Shown in pieces: positions 7,438 to 12,778 of a stretch of DNA of 14,446 nucleotides. Position 1 is the first letter of the stretch; the number at the start of each line of letters is the position of its first letter. The position numbers and the translations under genes are program-made. Origin of the DNA: JAAEQD01 sp964521815. GTDB taxonomy: Bacteria; Zixibacteria; MSB-5A5; UBA10806; 4484-95. Under the pieces are notes generated by a model. It saw nothing but the letters and a program-made list of their open reading frames with translations, made no database searches and was not told the origin of the DNA. The DNA is taken from contig CAZFSN010000065.1 in the NCBI GenBank assembly GCA_964521815.1, positions 1 to 14,446 of the forward strand, in the 5' to 3' direction.

Positions 7438-7445
7438 CACCTCCT
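7438..7445 (-). promoter_or_regulatory. infC: Strong Shine-Dalgarno that fixes the infC AUU start
   Basis: The minus strand reads AGGAGGTG, a near-complete anti-16S match, beginning inside the thrS TAG stop. The only in-frame start-like codons at workable distance are ATA (7432) and ATT (7429). No ATG, GTG or TTG is available in frame before residue 64 of IF-3. Confidence 0.8.
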
Positions 7446-9375
7446 ATTCCAAAGTTCTCGTTTTTATCTTCTGGAGCATCTCGGCCAGAATATTTTTCGG
7501 ATCAAACGATCCAATATCACCTATCTTATGTTTTCGGACAGACACCGTTCCTTCTTCAACCTCTTTTTTACCAACAATTAACATATAAGGTATCTTCAAG
7601 GTTTCCGCCTCACGAATCTTGTAGCCGATCTTCTCATTACGAGTATCAGCTTCAATCCTGATCCCTGACGCCTTAAAGAAATCGACTAATTTATCGGCAT
7701 AATCGTTGGCTTCATCCACTACCGGCAATACTTTGGCCTGCACGGGAGCCAGCCAGAGCGGGAAATCGCCGGCGTAATGTTCAATCAAGACGCCGAAGAA
7801 TCTCTCTATCGATCCAAGCAACGCGCGATGGATCATGATCGCCTGATGTTCGCTGCCATCCTCGCCCGTGTAGGTAACATCGAATCTTTCGGGCAAATTG
7901 AAATCGACCTGAATCGTGGTACATTGCCAAGACCGGCCTAATATGTCCTTAATCTTGACATCGATTTTTGGGCCATAAAATACGCCCTCGCCGGGATCGA
8001 CTTTATAATCGAGGCCTTTGGTTTCCAACGCTTTTTTCAAGGCTTCGGTAGCCCTGTCCCAGTTTTCGATAGTCCCAACATATTTATCAGGCCGTGTCGA
8101 TAGATAGGTATCGTAATTATCGAAACCAAACGTCTTCAGGAAAAATAAATTGAATTCCAGAAGTCCGATCAATTCCTGTTGAAGCTGATCTTCCCGACAA
8201 AATACGTGCGCGTCATCCTGGGTAAACCCTCTTACCCTGGGTAAGCCGTGCAATGTACCGGAACGTTCAAACCGATAAACAGTGCCCAGTTCAGCCCATC
8301 TAATCGGCAGATCGCGGTAGGAGTGTTTTTTATTTTTATATATCGCGATATGAAACGGGCAATTCATCGGCTTAAGCTGGTATTTCTGGCCCTCGACATC
8401 GATTGGACCGTACATACTATCCTTGTAAAAATCCAGATGACCGGAGGTCTGCCATAAATCGAGTTTGGCGATATGAGGAGAAAATACGATATCGTAACCG
8501 TTCTCAAGATGCTTCTGCCGCCATAAATCCTCGATAATATTTCTTATCAGGGCGCCTTTGGGATGCCATAATATCAGGCCTGGACCGATATCATCAGAGA
8601 TCGAAAACAGATCCAGCGCCTTGCCGATAAGCCGGTGATCGCGTTTCTTGGCCTCTTCCAGGCGGTCGAGATGTTCCTGCAGAAGCTTTTGGGATGGAAA
8701 CGAAACGCCGTATATGCGCTGCAGCATCTTGTTTTTCTCATCCCCTCGCCAATAAGCGCCGGCGACATTAAGCAGCTTGAATGCCTTGATCCTGCCGGTG
8801 GAGGGTATATGCGGGCCGCGGCACATATCGATAAAATCACCATGAGTGTAGAAGCTCAGTGTTTCATCCTCGAACTCATCGGCCATTTCCAGTTTATAGA
8901 TATCCTGAGGATCACGTTCTTTGATATACTTGATAGCCTCTTCACGCGGCATAACCCGCCTGATATAGGGTTGATCCTCAGCAACAATTCTCGCCATTTC
9001 AGCTTCGATAGCTTCAAGATCACTTTCGTTGAGCTTATGGGGCAAGTCAATATCATAATAGAATCTGGCGGAAAAATCATCGGGTATGGCCGGCCCGATA
9101 GCCAGCTTGGCTTGAGGGTAAAGACGCATAATCGCCGAGGCCATCAGATGGGCCGATGAATGCCAGAACAATTCCCGCCCTTTTTCGTCGTTATACGTCA
9201 GAATTTTCACCGTCGCCCCATCCGGCACGGGGGCGCTTAAATCAACCATAACGCCGTTGACTTCAGCCGCCAAAGCCTCTTTCTTAAGCCGGGGACCTAT
9301 CGAATCGGCAATATCGGCGGCTGTGGTTCCGTCGGGAAATTCTTTCAGGCTTTTATCTGGTAACGCGATTTTCAT
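7444..9375 (-). CDS. thrS: Threonine--tRNA ligase
   Basis: This class II synthetase charges tRNA-Thr and edits Ser-tRNA-Thr. At 643 residues it has the full bacterial layout (E. coli 642). A TGS domain (1-61) is followed by the N2 editing domain with H72/H76 (HSSAH) and C185/H189 (CRGPH). The catalytic core has motif 2 YRFERSGTLHGLPRVRGFTQ (367-386) and zinc ligands C339, H390 and H516, and motif 3 lies around residues 517-536. The C-terminal anticodon-binding domain begins about WLAPVQAKVLPV. I chose ATG 9375, which gives the standard MKIALPDKS start; a GTG at 9384 would add three residues. Neither has a clear Shine-Dalgarno sequence. A terminator hairpin ends 15 bases before the ATG, leaving no room for a promoter after it, so thrS must be transcribed through that hairpin. 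Confidence 0.98.
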   Translation of the reverse strand: MKIALPDKSLKEFPDGTTAADIADSIGPRLKKEALAAEVNGVMVDLSAPVPDGATVKILTYNDEKGRELFWHSSAHLMASAIMRLYPQAKLAIGPAIPDDFSARFYYDIDLPHKLNESDLEAIEAEMARIVAEDQPYIRRVMPREEAIKYIKERDPQDIYKLEMADEFEDETLSFYTHGDFIDMCRGPHIPSTGRIKAFKLLNVAGAYWRGDEKNKMLQRIYGVSFPSQKLLQEHLDRLEEAKKRDHRLIGKALDLFSISDDIGPGLILWHPKGALIRNIIEDLWRQKHLENGYDIVFSPHIAKLDLWQTSGHLDFYKDSMYGPIDVEGQKYQLKPMNCPFHIAIYKNKKHSYRDLPIRWAELGTVYRFERSGTLHGLPRVRGFTQDDAHVFCREDQLQQELIGLLEFNLFFLKTFGFDNYDTYLSTRPDKYVGTIENWDRATEALKKALETKGLDYKVDPGEGVFYGPKIDVKIKDILGRSWQCTTIQVDFNLPERFDVTYTGEDGSEHQAIMIHRALLGSIERFFGVLIEHYAGDFPLWLAPVQAKVLPVVDEANDYADKLVDFFKASGIRIEADTRNEKIGYKIREAETLKIPYMLIVGKKEVEEGTVSVRKHKIGDIGSFDPKNILAEMLQKIKTRTLE

Positions 9376-9390
9376 AATTATCACTAAATT

Positions 9391-9423
9391 AAAAACAGAC
9401 CACTCCCCCGCGGGAATGGCCAG
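9391..9423 (-). terminator. Intrinsic terminator between tRNA-Val and thrS
   Basis: On the minus strand CCATTCCC (9419-9412) pairs with GGGAGTGG (9407-9400) over 8 positions, including one G-U, around the tetraloop GCGG. Two further pairs (one a G-U) extend it outward. TTTTT (9395-9391) follows after a short gap. It lies 50 bases after the tRNA 3' end and 15 bases before the thrS ATG, so it can end tRNA transcripts, throttle thrS, or both. I see no T-box consensus. Confidence 0.7.
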
Positions 9424-9472
9424 TTAAAAGTATTTCAAATAGTCTCAGATCACCTCAGAGTTTTTCTATTTA

Positions 9473-9549
9473 TGGTGGGCGATACTGGAATCGAACCAGT
9501 GACCTCTTGCATGTCAAGCAAGCACTCTAACCAACTGAGCTAATCGCCC
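9473..9549 (-). tRNA. tRNA-Val, anticodon GAC
   Basis: The minus strand folds as a complete 77-base tRNA with encoded CCA. The acceptor stem is GGGCGAT with ATCGCCC, the D stem is GCTC with GAGT, the anticodon stem is CTTGC with GCAAG around the loop TTGACAT (anticodon GAC, reading GUC and GUU), and the T stem is ACTGG with CCAGT around TTCGAAT. It has its own promoter upstream and a terminator downstream, and lies just before thrS on the same strand. Confidence 0.97.
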
Positions 9550-9568
9550 AAATCCACTTTAGCCCTAA

Positions 9569-9596
9569 ATATTAGCTATTGTACAATCACAGTCAA
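9569..9596 (-). promoter_or_regulatory. Promoter for tRNA-Val (and probably thrS by readthrough)
   Basis: On the minus strand TTGACT (9596-9591) is separated by 16 bases from TAATAT (9574-9569). A start near 9562 leaves a leader of about 12 bases before the mature tRNA end at 9549, a typical arrangement for a tRNA gene. It is the only reasonable promoter I see upstream of thrS. Confidence 0.55.
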
Positions 9597-9714
9597 GCGA
9601 AATCTGATATTAAATGTCATATAATATCACCCTTGCCCTTATGGTAATTTTCGGCTATCTCCATTAAAAGTTAACGGGTTATAGCCTGAGCTGATGGTTA
9701 AAACACGCGGTTTT

Positions 9715-9772
9715 GAGCGACCCGGAAAAGTATCGGGTTTCTTCGTTCGCTCCACTCATTGCGGAATCCCGC
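9715..9772. repeat. Nested inverted-repeat cluster
   Basis: Outer arms GAGCGA (9715-9720) and TCGCTC (9747-9752) enclose an inner hairpin CCCG/CGGG (9721-9737). This is followed by a second small hairpin, GCGG-aatc-CCGC (9761-9772). The inner hairpin is followed by TTTCTT on the plus strand, a poor terminator. The GC-rich stems stand out in an AT-rich intergenic stretch, which suggests a REP-like element or a structured RNA segment. Confidence 0.45.
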
Positions 9773-9814
9773 CTACGATTGAATAAAAAAAACGGGGAAA
9801 CTCATCTAACAATA

Positions 9815-9839
9815 ATCATTGACTGCCTGGTTCAATGAT
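9815..9839. repeat. Perfect 8-bp-arm inverted repeat (operator- or hairpin-like)
   Basis: ATCATTGA and TCAATGAT are exact inverted copies separated by 9 bases. The site lies about 140 bases before the TPR lipoprotein start and encloses a TTGACT that could act as a -35. It could bind a dimeric regulator or form an RNA hairpin; nothing in the window identifies a partner. Confidence 0.4.
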
Positions 9840-9977
9840 ATTATCGTAAAATAAGTATTTCGGCAAGCCCATTAAAACCCGCTATAATTGAAAATCTTCG
9901 CTTTTCAACCGATTAGGAGTTATAGTATACTTAATATTATAAACGAAAATAGGTAGTTAAAACAAATAGGTGGGAGA

Positions 9978-11492
9978 ATGAAAACAATGAAGATAAACAT
10001 GGTTATTCTGGCTTGCCTGGCCGTTCTGGTTGGCGGGTGCGGCAAGAAAACAGATCTGGCAGTCAGATATGAGATGGAAAAAAAGCTCAATGAGGCCGAC
10101 CGTTTACAGGACCGTCTCAAAATCAAAGGAGCAAATTATTCTGAAGATGATTTGAATACCCTGGTTAAAGCCTATGCCAAAGTGATTAAGATGACCGATT
10201 TACCGGACGATTCTATCAAAGTACTGAAAGCCTCGGACGAACTCAAACAGACCTGGGAGATAGCCCTTCTGGCCGACACCAGAATTGGAGTATTATATCA
10301 GAATAAAAAAGATTATGACAGGTCGTATTCTTACTTTAAGATCGTCGCCGATAGCCCGGCCGCCGATCTCACCCAGCGCAGCGCCGCTATAATTTACATG
10401 GCCCTGTGCAAGGAAAATTCCGGACAGTACAAAGACGCGATCAAGCTGTATCAAACCCTGACGGATAATTACAAACACTTTATCGAACCGCAAAATCCCA
10501 ATCTTGATGCTTTAAACGCGCCTATCAAAGTGGCCGATATGTGGCTGGCGCTGGGGGACAGACAGAAATATGAAAGCTCGCTTGAACAAGCCAGGCAGTA
10601 CTATCGTCAGCTAAAATCGCAATACCCGAACACACCGTTTGAAAACGCGGCTTTAGGCAAAATCGTGGCAACCTACTTAAAGCAGAACATATTTGATCAA
10701 GCGGTCCGTACCCTTGAAGAAACCCGCAATGACAGCACCGGCCTGCTTACCCCCCGTGTTTTGATGATACTTGCCGATATTTACATGAATAATACTCATG
10801 ACTACGCGCGAGCCGAAAAAGCTTATCGCGAATTCGTGAAAGCTTACCCCGAAGATAAAGAGATCGGGCCGATGACGCTGGGTTTAGGTACGAGCCTGTT
10901 TGAAAGAGGCAAATACAAAGACGCCCGTGAAGCGATCAAAAATATCGAAAAATTACCATATATAAGAAATACGACCGTGGCCGAGGCATATTACCTGACC
11001 GCCCTCTGTTATGAGAAAGAAGACCGATGGGAACAGGCAATCGGGCAGTTCGATTTGCTCATGGCGACATTTCCGGGGACGGATAAAGCGTTCGAGGCCG
11101 GGCTTTACGTAGCTAACCGTTATCTAACTAATGGTCAGGAAAAGCTGGCCAATCAGAAGTTCGAGGAGACGGCGGAATATATCAAGAAATATACCAAATC
11201 TGAAACATCCAACCCGCTTCAAGCTGCCCGGGCGTATGGATATTTGGTAAGGTGCTACACGGAGATGGATGATCTAAACAGGACAATCGAGACATTGGAG
11301 GAATTAGCCAATCTGTATCCCCTAACGCCTGAAGGCCGATTCGCGCCGCTTAAACTGGCCGACATCTACGAAAACGAACTGAACAACAAAACCAAAGCGA
11401 TTGACTGGCTGAATCAATTTATCAAGTACAATCCCGAAGCCGATGACCTCGACCAAATCCAGGCGCATATCAAAAAGTTGCAAAGATCATGA
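9978..11492 (+). CDS. TPR-repeat lipoprotein
   Basis: The N-terminus has a lipoprotein signal: basic MKTMKIN, a hydrophobic core, then LVGGC with the modifiable Cys at residue 21, so the 504-residue protein should be secreted and lipid-anchored. The rest is helical and reads as tandem tetratricopeptide repeats, for example DRSYSYFKIVADSPA, YKDAIKLYQTLTDNY, YARAEKAYREFVKAYPEDKE, WEQAIGQFDLLMATFPGTDK and LNRTIETLEELANLYPLTPE. TPR arrays of this kind (as in BamD or YbgF/CpoB) act as protein-binding scaffolds in the envelope. No enzyme motif is visible, so the partner is unknown. AGGTGG lies 4 bases before ATG 9978; a second ATG at 9987 keeps the signal peptide and cannot be excluded. It is followed by a palindromic repeat and a second exported protein. 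Confidence 0.85.
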   Translation: MKTMKINMVILACLAVLVGGCGKKTDLAVRYEMEKKLNEADRLQDRLKIKGANYSEDDLNTLVKAYAKVIKMTDLPDDSIKVLKASDELKQTWEIALLADTRIGVLYQNKKDYDRSYSYFKIVADSPAADLTQRSAAIIYMALCKENSGQYKDAIKLYQTLTDNYKHFIEPQNPNLDALNAPIKVADMWLALGDRQKYESSLEQARQYYRQLKSQYPNTPFENAALGKIVATYLKQNIFDQAVRTLEETRNDSTGLLTPRVLMILADIYMNNTHDYARAEKAYREFVKAYPEDKEIGPMTLGLGTSLFERGKYKDAREAIKNIEKLPYIRNTTVAEAYYLTALCYEKEDRWEQAIGQFDLLMATFPGTDKAFEAGLYVANRYLTNGQEKLANQKFEETAEYIKKYTKSETSNPLQAARAYGYLVRCYTEMDDLNRTIETLEELANLYPLTPEGRFAPLKLADIYENELNNKTKAIDWLNQFIKYNPEADDLDQIQAHIKKLQRS

Positions 11493-11525
11493 ACTATAAG
11501 CATTCGCTTATTAAGTACGCTGGAA

Positions 11526-11565
11526 AAGCCCGTAGGGGCACAGCATGCTGTGCCCCTATGGGTTT
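11526..11565. repeat. 40-bp near-perfect palindromic repeat
   Basis: The centre is an uninterrupted 26-bp palindrome (11533-11558; arms TAGGGGCACAGCA and its complement). It extends to 20-bp arms (11526-11565) with two G-T mismatches, which are G-U pairs in RNA. Such GTAGGGGCAC-type palindromes are familiar as dispersed intergenic repeats in environmental bacteria. It could also end transcription of the TPR gene, although only three T residues follow on the plus strand. Confidence 0.8.
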
Positions 11566-11629
11566 CACTAAAACCCAAATGTAGATTTGACAAAATGATT
11601 TGCGATAAACCTCTGCGCAGGGATTTTCA

Positions 11630-12778
11630 ATGACAAAGCATTGGAAAATTAAACAAGCTCTTATTTTCATTATATTGATAGTAATTTTTCTTATACAATG
11701 CGCCAAAACACCCCAGCCTGAAAAGATCACGAATTGGGCCAGTTTCAAGCACGATAACCTTCGCACATCTGTCAGCCCTGACCCTGGTCCTCAAATCAGG
11801 CCGGAGATCGCCTGGATTTATGAGTATGATATATCGATACAATCATCACCGGCTATTTATGATAGCATATTATATTGCGGCACCGATGAGGGCTTGCTGG
11901 CGCTGGACATTATTAGCCTGAATGAAATTTGGTCATTCCCGACTAAAGAAAAAATTTACTCCTCGCCCGCCATTGACGATAATTCGATATATTTCGGTTC
12001 ATGGGATTTCCATTGCTACAGTCTTAATCTTAAAACCGGCGAAATGAATTGGAGTTTCCCCGATACCGGCGCTTTCAGCAGTTCTCCGGTGGTGGATGAT
12101 AAATATGTTTACATCGGTAATTTCTCCGGCAACATATATGCTTTGGACAAGCTTGATGGCAATATGGCCTGGAAATACACCACCGATTACTGGATTGTCA
12201 GCTCACCGGCAATCTGGCAGGAGAAGCTGTTTATCGGTAGTTCTGATTCTTATCTATATTGTCTTAATAAAGATGCGGGCGGTTTGATCTGGAAATTCAA
12301 AGCGAATAAAGATATAGCCTCGACACCGGTAGTGGACACTATATTGAACCGCGTTTATTTTGGCAGTCACGACAGCACTATCTACGCGGTCGATATCGAA
12401 TCCGGCCAGGCGGTCTGGACTCATCGTGTCGGCGATATCATCTATTCTTCCCCGGCTTTGTCAGGCGATCGCATTTTCTTCGGCTCGCTCGATTCCACGT
12501 TTTATTGCCTGGATACATCGACCGGCCGGGAGATCTGGCGTTTCCGTACCTATGATGATATCTACTCCAGCCCATCCATTGCCGGAGACAGAGTATATTT
12601 CATTTCGTATGACAGAAATCTTTACGCCCTCAACCTGCAAAACGGAATACTCGAATTTATATTTGAGATGCAAGGCCCATCCAATTCAACGCCGGCAGTC
12701 TATGGCGAACGCTTGTTTTTCGGCGATTTATCGGGTAACCTGTACGCTCTGGGGCGGCCGTTTAAGAGACGGCAATAA
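11630..12778 (+). CDS. Exported PQQ-type beta-propeller protein, BamB-like
   Basis: The 382-residue product has an N-terminal hydrophobic stretch (about 10-22) ending LIQC with Cys at 24. This resembles a lipobox, but the residue before the Cys is Gln instead of Gly, Ala or Ser, so lipidation is uncertain. The body is about eight repeats of roughly 40 residues, each with a W or F strand, SSPA(I/V), an (I/V)YFGS strand and LYALD, for example IYSSPAIDDNSIYFGS, FSSSPVVDDKYVYIGN and IYSSPALSGDRIFFGS. This is the PQQ-like propeller fold of BamB, whose eight blades and length (392 residues in E. coli) match well. No PQQ enzyme active-site motif is apparent, so a binding or scaffold role is likelier. 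AGGG lies 7 bases before ATG 11630. Its last 51 bases overlap the opposing helicase gene. Confidence 0.87.
   Translation: MTKHWKIKQALIFIILIVIFLIQCAKTPQPEKITNWASFKHDNLRTSVSPDPGPQIRPEIAWIYEYDISIQSSPAIYDSILYCGTDEGLLALDIISLNEIWSFPTKEKIYSSPAIDDNSIYFGSWDFHCYSLNLKTGEMNWSFPDTGAFSSSPVVDDKYVYIGNFSGNIYALDKLDGNMAWKYTTDYWIVSSPAIWQEKLFIGSSDSYLYCLNKDAGGLIWKFKANKDIASTPVVDTILNRVYFGSHDSTIYAVDIESGQAVWTHRVGDIIYSSPALSGDRIFFGSLDSTFYCLDTSTGREIWRFRTYDDIYSSPSIAGDRVYFISYDRNLYALNLQNGILEFIFEMQGPSNSTPAVYGERLFFGDLSGNLYALGRPFKRRQ

Larger units (their letters stand above)
9597..9977. other. Intergenic region between the divergent tRNA/thrS and TPR lipoprotein units
   Basis: I see no coding sequence with family signals on either strand. 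The stretch contains several inverted repeats: GGCTAT/ATAGCC (9653-9686), a nested set at 9715-9772, and an 8-bp-arm palindrome at 9815-9839. A weak plus-strand promoter candidate lies near the end (TTCAAC at 9904, 16-base spacer, TATACT at 9926) and would serve the TPR gene. The density of stems could mean a small structured RNA or an intergenic repeat; neither is shown. Confidence 0.5.

Noticed and set aside
8635..9159. Long plus-strand frame inside thrS (174 codons)
   Set aside because: It is wholly antisense to highly conserved ThrRS editing-domain sequence and has no family signals of its own.
9440..9465. Direct repeat of TCTGAG (minus strand) between the tRNA and the terminator
   Set aside because: Two 6-base copies 10 bases apart are easily due to chance, and no further copies follow.
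9376..9475. T-box riboswitch before thrS
   Set aside because: A terminator stem is present, but I cannot find the T-box consensus, a specifier loop or room for the full leader after the tRNA gene.
11580..11629. Promoter for the propeller gene based on a perfect TTGACA at about 11587
   Set aside because: No acceptable -10 element lies 16-18 bases downstream; the nearest GATAAA is only 11 bases away.
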